From DATFXM01 sp035315885 (lineage in GTDB: Bacteria > Acidobacteriota > Blastocatellia > UBA7656): DNA of 31,842 bases. The translations under genes and the position numbers were made by a program. A model generated the notes under the pieces. That model saw only the letters and a program-made list of their open reading frames with translations, searched no databases and had not been told where the DNA came from. The stretch lies in NCBI GenBank assembly GCA_035315885.1, contig DATFXM010000152.1, positions 1-31,842 on the forward strand, written 5' to 3'. This document shows, in pieces, positions 16,520 to 25,321 of the stretch; position 1 is the stretch's first letter; every line of letters starts with the position of its first letter.

Positions 16520-17140
16520 CTAACCCTTTCTCGCTCCGCCGCGGTATGACGTGCCCAGTATCTCAGGCACTCCGGGGAGGACAAAGCGGTCCAGCCACTC
16601 GGCTCGAAATCCCGCTCTCGTTATCAAATCGTCGATTCCGCGATTCAAGTTGCAGCCGCAAGCAACAACCCGCTGAATCGGATTCAATCTGTTTTGCCAT
16701 CGTGCGATGGCGGGATTGCTGCTCAGGCCGTGCTCCAGGAAAAGGTACCGGCCGCCGTCCTTGAGCACCCGCTTGAGTTCCGCAAGCGCCGAGCTCACGT
16801 CGGAAACCGAGCACAGCGTGAACGTCGTGACTACCGTATCGAACGTTGAATCTTCGAACGGCAGCGGGCGCGTTGCGTCAAACTGTATCTGCTCAACCGG
16901 TATTTTTGCTTGTCGGATTCGTTCAGCGACACGGTTCGGAAGCATTGCCTCCGAATCGAGCGCTACCAGCCTGGTGACCGTTTCCGGATAAGAAGGCAGG
17001 TTCAGCCCTGTTCCAAAGCCTATCTCGAGAGTTTGCCCCTCCGCTTTTGCGAGAGCGACGCGTCGTTCGCGGTGGACCGCCGGGTGGTTCAGCGTCCAGT
17101 CGAGGAAATGAGGGAAGATATAGCTCGAATAAAAACCCAT
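16520..17140 (-). CDS. Class I SAM-dependent methyltransferase
   Basis: The ATG at 17138-17140 is chosen because GGAG lies four bases upstream; a GTG four codons earlier is also open. The 206-residue product has the SAM-binding glycine motif LEIGFGTGLNLPSYP at residues 38-52, an acidic residue ending strand 2 (VALDSE, D62), a FDAT motif for the adenine side, and FDTVVTTFTLCSVSD followed by ALAELKRVLKDGGRYLFLEHG, the usual motif order of the Methyltransf_11 group. The EHG and the C-terminal CGCNLNRGIDDLI stretch resemble the METTL7/TMT1-like thiol or lipid methyltransferase group, so a small hydrophobic or thiol substrate is possible, but that is inferred. It follows the alpha/beta hydrolase gene by 42 bp on the same strand and is probably co-transcribed with it. 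Confidence 0.85.
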   Translation of the reverse strand: MGFYSSYIFPHFLDWTLNHPAVHRERRVALAKAEGQTLEIGFGTGLNLPSYPETVTRLVALDSEAMLPNRVAERIRQAKIPVEQIQFDATRPLPFEDSTFDTVVTTFTLCSVSDVSSALAELKRVLKDGGRYLFLEHGLSSNPAIARWQNRLNPIQRVVACGCNLNRGIDDLITRAGFRAEWLDRFVLPGVPEILGTSYRGGARKG

Positions 17141-17182
17141 GCTTCTCCGCACGTGCGTACTGACATCGATTCATCACTGCGC

Positions 17183-17977
17183 TCAATGCTGCTTCTTCAA
17201 ACGCTTACTTAGCAGCCAGGTAAAGAAGTCGGCCTCGCCATAAGCCATATCCCAGGAATTGTGTCCAACGCCATCGTATTCCGTGTACTTGACGTCGCCT
17301 TTGACAGCTTTGATAGCCTCAACCATCCTCTTCGATTCGGTGACTGGGACTACGGGATCCGCTCCCCCGTGAAACACCCACACCGGAGTCGATCCGACTT
17401 TTTCGGCAACCGAGCCGTACGGGTCTGGTGGTTCGGGTTGGTTTCGCATCGAAGCCGGTACCGGCACGCCCGCGGGTCGTTTGACCCCGCCGCATATCAC
17501 TGCGAGTGCGGCGAATTTCTTCGGGTTGTTCTTTACGATCACCCAGGTGCCATAGCCGCCCATTGAAAGTCCGGTCAGATACAAGCGCGAGGAGTCTCCC
17601 TTGAATTCGGTCACCGCTTCATTCAGTGCCTGGAGAGCCAGGTTCTGCATCTCAGGTTCGCTCCACCAGCGATCTAGCGGGCATTGCGGCATGACAAAAA
17701 CGGCGGAGCGACTGGGTTGATTCCCCAGGGCGGGTCCAAGGCCGACTCTTGTCTGGGCCAGGTTGTCGTTTCCACGTTCGCCGGCCCCGTGAAGGAATAA
17801 GACGACGGGCCACTTCTTTCTCCTGCTCCAATTCTCCGGTTTTACGATTTTGTATTTGTAGGTAATGCCGGCCATCCGGGTTTGCCGCTCTTCGAAGGTG
17901 GCGGCGCGGGTCACCGATTGTAATCCGAAGGCGAGGAGCCCGGTGCCCGCCAGCATCAGCATCAAGCGAATTATCAT
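17183..17977 (-). CDS. Exported alpha/beta hydrolase (esterase or peptidase-like)
   Basis: The start is placed at the ATG at 17975-17977, which has AGGA nine bases upstream and gives a normal signal peptide (MIIRLMLMLAGTGLLAFGLQ...TRAA). Upstream in-frame ATGs fall in a word-repeat region and give no such N-terminus. The 264-residue protein shows the hydrolase fold with FLHGAGERG (oxyanion region, H63), the nucleophile elbow GLSMGG (S138), an acid in HGGADPVVP (D207) and the catalytic His in GVGHNSWD (H239). This order fits the predicted-peptidase/dienelactone-like group that also includes feruloyl and acetyl esterases. The substrate is unknown; export suggests a polymer or peptide outside the cytoplasm. 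It is followed by the methyltransferase gene and is divergent from the M16 pair. Confidence 0.85.
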   Translation of the reverse strand: MIIRLMLMLAGTGLLAFGLQSVTRAATFEERQTRMAGITYKYKIVKPENWSRRKKWPVVLFLHGAGERGNDNLAQTRVGLGPALGNQPSRSAVFVMPQCPLDRWWSEPEMQNLALQALNEAVTEFKGDSSRLYLTGLSMGGYGTWVIVKNNPKKFAALAVICGGVKRPAGVPVPASMRNQPEPPDPYGSVAEKVGSTPVWVFHGGADPVVPVTESKRMVEAIKAVKGDVKYTEYDGVGHNSWDMAYGEADFFTWLLSKRLKKQH

Positions 17978-18020
17978 GGCTGTACATCCTAGCATGGTCC
18001 CTGCTGCTAGACTGTGTCTA

Positions 18021-18055
18021 ACTGCATACTGCATACTGCCTACAGCCTACTGCTT
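18021..18055. repeat. Five-unit heptamer word array
   Basis: ACTGCAT, ACTGCAT, ACTGCCT, ACAGCCT and ACTGCTT follow without a break in the divergent gap between the hydrolase and the M16 peptidase. It has the same 7-bp period as the larger arrays, but no inverted partner is visible nearby. Confidence 0.7.
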
Positions 18056-18075
18056 TTCAACAAACGGAGCTATCA

Positions 18076-19416
18076 ATGAAACGACTCGTTATCTGGCTTC
18101 TAACCGCGATTGGGTTCTTCGCCGGCTGTGCGATAGATTGTCGCGCCCAGACGTTTGACATCAAGACCCACTCTCTCAAGAACGGATTGAAGATACTGGT
18201 CCAGGAGGACCACTCGATTCCGAACGCGACGATGTACATCTTCTATCGAATCGGATCGCGCAACGAACGTCCGGGAACTACGGGGCTTTCGCACTTCTTC
18301 GAGCACATGATGTTTAACGGAGCCAAGAAGTACGGGCCCGGAGATTTCGATCGCGTGATGGAAGCCGCGGGCGGACGAAACAACGCCTACACCAGCTACG
18401 ACGTCACCGTTTACCAGGACTGGTTTCCAAGCTCTGCGCTGGAGTTGATCTTCGACCTCGAAGCCGATCGTATTCAGAATCTCAGCTTTGACCCGAAGGT
18501 CATCGAATCAGAGCGCGGCGTGGTCGCATCGGAGCGGCGCAGCTCGGTCGACAACAACAACTTCGGCATTCTGGACGAGCAGCTTTGGGCGGCGGCGTTC
18601 ACCGCGCATCCGTATCAATGGCCCGTCTTGGGCTGGATGGTAGACATTCAAAACTGGAAGATGGAGGACTTGAAACGCCACTTCGAGATGGGCTATTCGC
18701 CGAGCAACGCAACCATGCTCGTCGTGGGAGACGTGGCAGCGGAAAACGTATTCAAGCTGGCGGAAAAGTACATCGAGCCAATTCCTTCACACGACCCTCC
18801 GCCCAAGGTCACAACTCAAGAACCCGCGCAACTGGGCGAGAGGCGCATCGTCGTGAAGAAGTTCGCACAGCTCCCGCTGCTGATGATCGGCTACCACATA
18901 GGCCAGACGTCCAGTCCCGACTATTACGCGCTTCGTGTCCTGGAGACGATCCTGTTTTCGGGCCAGAGCTCGAGACTTTATCAGCGCCTCGTCGACAAGG
19001 ATCAAAGCGCGTTGGACGTGGGCAGCCAGTTCCAGTTCGCGTTTGATCCGACGTTGTTCAACATCATCGTCCAGCCAAAGGCCAATATAGATACGCGTGC
19101 CATCGAGACGGCGGTCTACGAGGAACTCGACCGCATCAAATCTCAAGGAGTCACTTCTACCGAGCTGGAGAAGGCCAAGAATATTCAGCTCGCAGACTTC
19201 TACCGGCAGATGAAGTCGATCAACGGACGCGCCAACACTCTTGGAACGTACGAGGTCTTTTTCGGCGACTACAAAAAACTGTTCACGGCGGGTGACGACT
19301 ACGCCAAGGTGACTGCCGATGATGTAAAGAAGGTCGCGCAAAAGTACTTTGGTGAAAACAACCGCACCGTAGCGACGCTTGTGCCGGATACTTCCGGCGC
19401 TTCGGCCGACAAATAA
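18076..19416 (+). CDS. Exported M16 zinc peptidase, catalytic subunit
   Basis: The 446-residue product has a signal peptide (MKRLVIWLLTAIGFFAGCAI...CRAQ) and an M16 peptidase core. The inverted zinc motif HFFEH is complete at residues 73-77 (H73, H77 ligands, E76 catalytic), and the third ligand is probably E153 in VVASERR, about 75 residues later as the family expects. The C-terminal half has the second M16 fold (SGQSSRLYQRLVDKDQSALDV) but lacks the usual R-and-Y substrate-binding pair. That fits a short M16B-type subunit that needs a partner. The partner is very probably the next gene, 34 bp downstream. GGAG six bases before the ATG supports the start. The pair would degrade peptides in the periplasm; the actual substrates are unknown. 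Confidence 0.9.
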   Translation: MKRLVIWLLTAIGFFAGCAIDCRAQTFDIKTHSLKNGLKILVQEDHSIPNATMYIFYRIGSRNERPGTTGLSHFFEHMMFNGAKKYGPGDFDRVMEAAGGRNNAYTSYDVTVYQDWFPSSALELIFDLEADRIQNLSFDPKVIESERGVVASERRSSVDNNNFGILDEQLWAAAFTAHPYQWPVLGWMVDIQNWKMEDLKRHFEMGYSPSNATMLVVGDVAAENVFKLAEKYIEPIPSHDPPPKVTTQEPAQLGERRIVVKKFAQLPLLMIGYHIGQTSSPDYYALRVLETILFSGQSSRLYQRLVDKDQSALDVGSQFQFAFDPTLFNIIVQPKANIDTRAIETAVYEELDRIKSQGVTSTELEKAKNIQLADFYRQMKSINGRANTLGTYEVFFGDYKKLFTAGDDYAKVTADDVKKVAQKYFGENNRTVATLVPDTSGASADK

Positions 19417-19450
19417 ATGCGTTGCATGATGCATCACAGGTCTTAGAGGA

Positions 19451-20866
19451 ATGATGAGACGACTAATTGCAATTTCCCTATTGGCAGGACTGCTTTTGCC
19501 GGTCAGCCTTCAAGCCGCGCCGCAGAGTGGATCGCTGAGTTTGCCTCCTTTCAAGCGAGTAAAACTTGGAAACGGGCTAACGCTGCTGCTCAGCGAGCAG
19601 CACGAAGTTCCCATCGTCAGCTTCAACTTCATAGTCCGTGCGGGATCGGTAGACGATCCCGCGGGGAAGGAGGGCGTGGCGTCGCTTACAGCAGCGTTGC
19701 TGCGAAAGGGAACCTCTCAACGTACCGCTGATCAGATTTCGTCGGAGCTCGATTTCATCGGCGGAGACCTGGATGCTGTGGCGCAGTTCGATTACTCCGT
19801 TGGATCAGCCGAGTTCGTCAAGAAAGACCTCGCGAAGGGTCTGGACCTGCTTTCCGACGTGCTGCTGCACGCGATCTTTCCAGACGCAGAAGTGACCAAG
19901 ATCCTGAAGCAGCGCGCGGATGAAATCAGGTCGGCAAAAGACCGGGCTCCCGCAGTCATCGGATCGTATTTTGCATCGTATTTGTACGGCTCACATCCAT
20001 ATGCACGGCCGGTTGGGGGAGATGAAAGATCGATCGCGGGTATCAACCGCGCCGATATAGCCGCGTTTTATCAAGCTCGGTATAAGCCCGATGAGATGAT
20101 CATCGCGGCGGTAGGAGACTTCAGCAGCGGCGAGATGGAGAGAATTCTCAGCGACAAGTTTGGTAGCTGGCAGGGTCACGGTGCGGCGCAGTCTCAGATT
20201 GCCAGAGCAGTGCCGTTCACTGGGAAGAAGTTGTTGTTGGTCGACAAGCCTGACGCGACCCAGACCTATTATCAGATCGGCAACGTTGGAATTGCGCGGG
20301 ATTGTCCGGACCGAGTCTACATTGGAGTTGTGAATACATTGTTTGGCGGCCGGTTCACATCGATGCTGAACAGCGAGCTTCGAATTCAGACGGGGCTAAC
20401 CTACGGAGCCTCGTCGTTTTTTCAACAGCGGAAGGCGCCGGGCCCGTTTGTCATCTCGACATACACGCGAAATGAGAAGACCGAGGAAGCTATCAATCGG
20501 ACGCTGGATATTCTGAAGCGACTTCACGAAAAGGGAATCACCGATGAGGAGCTAAAGTCGGCCAAGGCGTATTTGAAGGGGCAATTCCCTCCGACGATCG
20601 AGACCAGCGATCAGCTTGCGGGACTTCTGACGCAACTGGAGTTCTTCGGACTGGACGCGGGAGAGGTGAATAGCTACTACGCGAAGGTAGATTCGATGAC
20701 GCTCGATGACGCGCGTCGCATAATCAAGCAGTACTTTCCAGCTGATAACCTGGTGTTCGTTCTGATAGGCAAGGCGAGCGAGATCGAGCCGGTTGCGAAG
20801 AAGTATGCGCCGGTATTCGACCGCTTATCGATCAGCCAACCGGGCTTCGGATTGCAGAAGAATTGA
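19451..20866 (+). CDS. Exported M16 family protein lacking the zinc motif (partner subunit)
   Basis: The 471-residue product has a signal peptide (RRLIAISLLAGLLLPVSLQA) and both M16 folds. Where the zinc motif should be (residues 75-88, GVASLTAALLRKGT) the His, Glu and His are replaced by S, A and A, so it cannot cut on its own. The C-terminal fold does keep the R and Y of the substrate-binding site (LRIQTGLTYGAS, R311 and Y318), which the upstream subunit lacks. This division of labour is known from heterodimeric M16B peptidases and strongly suggests one enzyme made of the two products. AGAGGA directly touches the first ATG; a second ATG three bases later (19454) has better spacing and may be the real start. 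Confidence 0.88.
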   Translation: MMRRLIAISLLAGLLLPVSLQAAPQSGSLSLPPFKRVKLGNGLTLLLSEQHEVPIVSFNFIVRAGSVDDPAGKEGVASLTAALLRKGTSQRTADQISSELDFIGGDLDAVAQFDYSVGSAEFVKKDLAKGLDLLSDVLLHAIFPDAEVTKILKQRADEIRSAKDRAPAVIGSYFASYLYGSHPYARPVGGDERSIAGINRADIAAFYQARYKPDEMIIAAVGDFSSGEMERILSDKFGSWQGHGAAQSQIARAVPFTGKKLLLVDKPDATQTYYQIGNVGIARDCPDRVYIGVVNTLFGGRFTSMLNSELRIQTGLTYGASSFFQQRKAPGPFVISTYTRNEKTEEAINRTLDILKRLHEKGITDEELKSAKAYLKGQFPPTIETSDQLAGLLTQLEFFGLDAGEVNSYYAKVDSMTLDDARRIIKQYFPADNLVFVLIGKASEIEPVAKKYAPVFDRLSISQPGFGLQKN

Positions 20867-20875
20867 GGGAAGGTA

Positions 20876-21004
20876 GGAGGAGAGAAGGGGCGAATGCGCG
20901 AAGGGGCGACGCGGAGAGGAACGCGGGGACGCGGAGACGCCGCAATTCATCAGCTAATCTATTTCGCCCCTTCGCCCATTCGCCCTTCGACCCTTCTCTC
21001 CTCC
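20876..21004. repeat. Octamer word array forming an inverted repeat (IR-B)
   Basis: The left arm (20876-20909) carries 8-bp words such as GAAGGGGC, GAATGCGC and GAAGGGGC; ACGCGGA-type words follow to 20939. The right arm (20963-21004) carries the complementary TCGCCCCT, TCGCCCAT series and ends in CTTCTCTCCTCC, the complement of GGAGGAGAGAAG on the left. One extra 7-base word on the right interrupts otherwise good pairing. It lies directly behind the M16 pair and before the VWA gene, and could end transcription of the M16 operon. Confidence 0.8.
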
Positions 21005-21050
21005 CCGCGTCTCGGCTTGGCCCATTCGCCCTTTAATCAATCCCCGCCTG

Positions 21051-21059
21051 TGCTATTAT
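21051..21059 (+). promoter_or_regulatory. Possible extended -10 promoter element
   Basis: TGCTATTAT matches the extended -10 form TGnTATAAT with one mismatch, 46 bases before the ATG of the VWA gene. No convincing -35 hexamer is present upstream, as extended -10 promoters allow. The call rests only on the motif and its position. Confidence 0.35.
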
Positions 21060-21105
21060 TGCTGCCCGGACGATCCAGCGTAGAATTTCTCGGGCGGTTT
21101 TCGAG

Positions 21106-22098
21106 ATGCTCAGGTTACTCAGCTCGATCGTCGCATCCAGTCTGGTCATCCTGGCCCAGACAATAAATCAGCAAACAATTCAGACACCGGCAACGGAACA
21201 GTCGGTCAGGCTCAGGACCGATCTCGTCCTGGTTGATGTCCTTCCGGTGCAAAAGAAGACGGGTCGCGTAGTCGCCGATCTGAAACGAGAGGATTTCTCC
21301 GTCTACGAAGACGGAGTCAGGCAGTCGATATCGCACTTCAGCCGCGAGACGGTTCCGGTGTCGATCATACTGCTGGTGGATCGTGCCGGTTGCGTCAATC
21401 CGTTCAGCGAACAGATTCGCGCGGCCACGATCAAAGCGATCGGCCACCTCAAACCCGAAGATGAGGTCGCGATAATCACGTTCTCCAACAAAGTGAACCT
21501 GGTTCAGGGATTCACTCGCGATCGCCAGGTTATTTCCGACAAGATCATCGGCGTCGAAAAGCAACATCAGAGCGAACAGCATTACTTCAACGCCGGGATC
21601 TATGAAGCTGCCGAGTACATGAGAAAAGCGGCAAGGCCTGGCGGCAGGCGAGCTATCATCGTGCTCACCAGTCTCGAAGCCAGCATCGATTTTTCCAAGG
21701 TGTCCGAGGAGCAGGCGCTTCAGTCGCTGCTCGAGTCGGGTGCGGTGGTGTCAGGCATCCTTGTCCAAACGGTTGGCGGCCGAATCGAGCAGGGAATTCG
21801 AGGGAAACCCACCAGCGTGCTGCGACATCTCGGTTTGCGCTCAGGAAGTCTCAAGATGTTCGTCGCCGAAACCGGGGGTGAGCTCGTAGGAGCGCCTCCA
21901 GAGAAGATCGACCCTACGATGAATCAACTTGTGGACAACATCTCGCAGAGCTATTCGCTGGCTTATACACCCGCAAAGCTGGAGCGTGACGGAAAGCGTC
22001 GCCGGATCAGGATTGAGCTCGCACCCGAGGTCGAACAACGCGAAGGTAAAGTGTCGCTTCAGGCCCGCCATAGTTACGTGATAGCGAAGGACCATTGA
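21106..22098 (+). CDS. Acidobacterial-type VWFA-related exported protein, degenerate metal site
   Basis: The 330-residue product has an N-terminal hydrophobic signal segment (LLSSIVASSLVILAQ), then the stretch LVLVDVLPVQKKTGRVVADLKREDFSVYEDGVRQSISHFSRE. That stretch is characteristic of the VWFA-related proteins expanded in Acidobacteriota, in which a beta-sandwich lead-in precedes the VWA fold. The VWA domain covers about residues 85-300. Its metal site is broken: DRAGC (residues 92-96) replaces DxSxS, the GGT threonine is not found, and TSLEAS replaces the usual TDGxxS. It probably binds no metal, or binds its partner differently. No strong ribosome binding site is seen. It is convergent with the M14 peptidase. 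The partner is unknown. Confidence 0.85.
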   Translation: MLRLLSSIVASSLVILAQTINQQTIQTPATEQSVRLRTDLVLVDVLPVQKKTGRVVADLKREDFSVYEDGVRQSISHFSRETVPVSIILLVDRAGCVNPFSEQIRAATIKAIGHLKPEDEVAIITFSNKVNLVQGFTRDRQVISDKIIGVEKQHQSEQHYFNAGIYEAAEYMRKAARPGGRRAIIVLTSLEASIDFSKVSEEQALQSLLESGAVVSGILVQTVGGRIEQGIRGKPTSVLRHLGLRSGSLKMFVAETGGELVGAPPEKIDPTMNQLVDNISQSYSLAYTPAKLERDGKRRRIRIELAPEVEQREGKVSLQARHSYVIAKDH

Positions 22099-22104
22099 AG
22101 CGAA

Positions 22105-22228
22105 GGGGAGATGCGGGGATGGGCGGTTTCAAGTGTAAAGTTCCGGATTGTCTAACCGGGTCTCGTGTGTATCACACAGGACTCGATCAAACAAACCAGA
22201 AATCCTAAACCGCCCCATCTCCTCAACC
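22105..22228. repeat. Inverted repeat with a 57-bp core shared with the copy at 25322-25510 (IR-C)
   Basis: Purine-rich words GGGGAGATGCGGGGATGGG and GGCGGTTT on the left (22105-22131) pair with the CCGCCCCATCTCCTCAACC stretch on the right (22210-22228). Between them lies a core (22141-22197) nearly identical to 25423-25477: both begin TCCGGATTGTCTAA, continue CGGGTCT, TGTGT, CACAGG, and end CTCGATCAAACAAACC. Inside this copy GTGTG-TAT-CACAC is a perfect small hairpin. The element sits between the stop codons of the convergent VWA and M14 genes, where a bidirectional terminator would be expected. Confidence 0.85.
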
Positions 22229-22231
22229 TTC

Positions 22232-25200
22232 CTACCGACCGTCGAGCTTTCGGCCGGCGTTCAAGTTGTCGTAGTTCAAAATCGCATTGAACACCAGGAA
22301 ATAACTGCCCTGCGTCTCACCGCGCCAGATCGGATTGTTCGAAAACAAAACCAAGTGCCCGCGTCCCGACGGAACGTCAATCACCGAAGGGTGCTGCGCT
22401 ATCTCACCGCCGCCATCAAGCAGCCCAGAAACAAGCAAATTGCTCGCATCACCGTAGCGCAATACAACTCTCGGCCGGAACTCCGGTGGAATAACTAAAA
22501 TTCCGTTCCGAAGTTGCTCGTCATTGAGCGGCGTCGCCTGCCACTGCTCAACTCTTGGATTCTCGGGTACGTCTACCGGCGCACGCGTTTGCGGCACGTC
22601 AGGATCGTCCGCCGTCCCCCGGCCCGTAGGCCGCTCCCGATCGTTGGCGGCGGGCCTTCGCGCCCCAGCGATGTTGTGGACGTTGAAGATCGGACCGTCG
22701 TAGGTGTAGATCGAGAGTTGATCGCCGTAACCATACGCTATCGGACTGGTCGCATCAACGAACTTGCTTCTCAGGATACTGCCGGTTGCCTTGAGCCTTT
22801 GCGCCGGTGTGATCGATACACCAGTCGCCATCCCAAACTGAACCGCAAAGTTTGCCGTATCCATCACGCTGATCAGCAATCCGCCCTTTCTAACAAAGCT
22901 CTGCAGGTTGGCCAAACCCGCAAAGCCTAGCCCCGGGCGCATGTCGTCGGTCGATGCAAACTTTCCAAGATTAGGCGTGAGCTCGGTAGTCTTCCAAGGC
23001 AGCGGATTTCCGTGCATAGGCATGCCTTCGACGATCAACATCGGGTTGACGCCACCCACCGGCGCGAAGAGCACCACGTCGTACTTTGAATTCAGATCAC
23101 TATCCTTTGCGACATCCTGGGTGCTGATGTAGTCGAACGGGATCTTCAAGTCGTCCAGCGCGTGACGCCACCAGCCCTCGTCCTGAGTGAAAATCCAGGT
23201 ATGAAGCAACGCTATTCGCGCAGCTCTCACCGGATGCGTCTTCACCGAGGGCGCGGACGCTGCCGACTGAATCTGGATGCCCAGCTCTGTGGCTGCGCGG
23301 TTCAGCTCCGACTGATCGACGCCTCGCACAATGAAAGAGCCGCGATTGAACTTCTTGCCGGATACTTCAAAAGGCTCCTCGGCCGACTCGAACGATGCAT
23401 CCTTGAACCGATAGCGAAGAGTCATCAGTGCAATATCGGTGTTGTGATTGATAAGAAAAACCGGACCGTTTCCATTCACCCCGCCCGGCGCGCGAACGGC
23501 ACCCTTGACTGCCTCCATCGGCGCTTCCAGGACCTTTAGATCGGTTACACGCACGACCTGTACATTCCCAGACTCACCAAATGTCCATCCGGTATCGTCA
23601 TACACCTGCTTTTGCGGATCGTTTGGACTCCAGTACTGGTAATCGAGGAGCATGTCAGCGATCCGGCTGTAAGGTTGATCCATTCGTACGATGTAGCTGC
23701 CGGCAGGAAACTGTTTTGTCTCTGTCTCTTCTTTCGGTTGGTTTGGTTGTTTGGCGCTGGTGGATGCTTTCTTCTTCTGAGTGACTTGAAAGGCCCCGGT
23801 AGCTCGTGAGACTTCGCAGCCCTGCAGTTGAAGGAGTCTCAACAACTCAGCTTGAGCGCCGGGCCGTGGGTCGTCTGCAGGAAACACGTAAGCCGCCGGA
23901 CCCGCGCTCGCCGGTTTCTCGATGGAGCGCTTGGCTTTGAGGTAGAAGTTTCTGAGAAAGAGCTTCGAATTGTCCGCGAAGTAGTGAAGCGTCACCAGCA
24001 GCGCGGTTTGCTCGTAGTTGTTGTTGTTTCTCTGCGACCATTTCACTTTTGGGAGCGGTGGGTTCTGGCGATACCAGGTGCGATCGTACTGCTGGGGGGT
24101 CAAGGTGCGCTCGACCGTGTCCGCACCGGCGTTGCCAAAGGTCTCGTACAATCGGTTGATCCCGTTATGCGTAGCGGCAATGAACATGAGATAACCGGGC
24201 GACCAGGTGTCGAACGTGCCGTGAGTGAAGACGCCGGGCATTCCGAACTTGGTCATTTCTGAAACGTTGTTCCATCCCAGCATCTGCCACTCGTCGGTCA
24301 GTATCGGATCCAGCCAGGCGTTGTAAGGGCCGTCGCCTACGGTGTTGTCGTAGAGATAGGGCACCGACTCATGGAGGTCGTGCAGAACCTGTGCCTTGAA
24401 ACCTAAGAATGTGTTCAAGACGTTTTGTGTGAGTTTGAGGGTGAGTCCCATTGCGTCGCGGTTGTTGTCGTGTGCGACGTAGTGGCCCCAATAAATGAGC
24501 GGCGGCCAGTTTTGACCGGGGTGTGCGAGGTGCCAGTTGTAAACGTCCACCTGCCGGTCGCGTCCGTCTACCTCGACGATGGGTGTAATAAGTGTGATGA
24601 CGCCGTCGCGTATCGACTTTATGTAAGGGCTCTCGTCTACGGCTAGCCTGTATGCCAGCTCCATGAGTGCGGTTGGGGCGCCCGTTTCGTTAGAGTGAAT
24701 TGTTCCGGTTATGTAATAGGTGGGTACTGACTGGGCTACGATCCGATCGGCTTCATCGTCGTTGAGTTTTATCGTGCGGGGGTCGGCGAGTTTTGCGAGG
24801 CGGGCGCGGTTCTCTTCGAAATGCGACAGGTTTGCTTCTGAGCTCACCGCGACCGCTATCATTTCGCGGCCTTCCTCAGTGGTTCCGATCGAGAAGACTT
24901 TCACGCGCGGAGTAGCCTTCTCGAGCATTCGCATGTAGCGATAGACCTCGTGCGAATAGGGCAGCTTGCCGGGTGCGCCAGCGATGTCGCCGAGGACCGC
25001 CTTTGGAGTCGGCACGGTGGGCGAGGCGGGCAAATAGTCGACCAGCGGCGAGGAGAAAAACTTCTCGGTGGTGTATTCGGCTATTTTCTTCGAGTACTCC
25101 TCGTCGACCGGTTGTCTAGGGTCGCGGCCCGGCTTCAGGGGGAAGGCGGGTGCGCCGTTTCCGTCCTGAGCGGGTACAACGGCCGCGGTTACGACTAGCG

Positions 25201-25240
25201 CCATGAGGATGAAAAGGGACGATATGGTCAACCGGATCAA
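22232..25240 (-). CDS. Large exported M14 zinc carboxypeptidase
   Basis: The start is placed at TTG (25238-25240): GGGAGG lies six bases upstream, and the product then begins with a normal signal peptide (IRLTISSLFILMALVVTAAVV, cleaved near PAQ). An ATG at 25288 is open but has no ribosome binding site. With this start the protein has 1,002 residues. The M14 domain shows the zinc pair H182-x-x-E185 in GTIHSNETGAP, the third ligand in VLHDLHESVPY (about H290) and the probable catalytic Glu in INRLYETFG (E366). After about residue 450 there is a long extension with beta-rich parts and a Rossmann/amidotransferase-like segment (IALLHTWIFTQDEGWWRHALDDL ... YDVVLFAPVGG), an arrangement found in several bacterial M14 peptidases. 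It should trim peptides in the periplasm or outside. A core repeat lies at each end of the gene. Confidence 0.87.
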   Translation of the reverse strand: MIRLTISSLFILMALVVTAAVVPAQDGNGAPAFPLKPGRDPRQPVDEEYSKKIAEYTTEKFFSSPLVDYLPASPTVPTPKAVLGDIAGAPGKLPYSHEVYRYMRMLEKATPRVKVFSIGTTEEGREMIAVAVSSEANLSHFEENRARLAKLADPRTIKLNDDEADRIVAQSVPTYYITGTIHSNETGAPTALMELAYRLAVDESPYIKSIRDGVITLITPIVEVDGRDRQVDVYNWHLAHPGQNWPPLIYWGHYVAHDNNRDAMGLTLKLTQNVLNTFLGFKAQVLHDLHESVPYLYDNTVGDGPYNAWLDPILTDEWQMLGWNNVSEMTKFGMPGVFTHGTFDTWSPGYLMFIAATHNGINRLYETFGNAGADTVERTLTPQQYDRTWYRQNPPLPKVKWSQRNNNNYEQTALLVTLHYFADNSKLFLRNFYLKAKRSIEKPASAGPAAYVFPADDPRPGAQAELLRLLQLQGCEVSRATGAFQVTQKKKASTSAKQPNQPKEETETKQFPAGSYIVRMDQPYSRIADMLLDYQYWSPNDPQKQVYDDTGWTFGESGNVQVVRVTDLKVLEAPMEAVKGAVRAPGGVNGNGPVFLINHNTDIALMTLRYRFKDASFESAEEPFEVSGKKFNRGSFIVRGVDQSELNRAATELGIQIQSAASAPSVKTHPVRAARIALLHTWIFTQDEGWWRHALDDLKIPFDYISTQDVAKDSDLNSKYDVVLFAPVGGVNPMLIVEGMPMHGNPLPWKTTELTPNLGKFASTDDMRPGLGFAGLANLQSFVRKGGLLISVMDTANFAVQFGMATGVSITPAQRLKATGSILRSKFVDATSPIAYGYGDQLSIYTYDGPIFNVHNIAGARRPAANDRERPTGRGTADDPDVPQTRAPVDVPENPRVEQWQATPLNDEQLRNGILVIPPEFRPRVVLRYGDASNLLVSGLLDGGGEIAQHPSVIDVPSGRGHLVLFSNNPIWRGETQGSYFLVFNAILNYDNLNAGRKLDGR

Positions 25241-25321
25241 GATGGTCCTCCCGTAAGTCTTGTAAGAGTGTTTTTGGGTCCACTTCATTGAGAGCAATAA
25301 AGTGCGGACAGTCTAGCAAAG

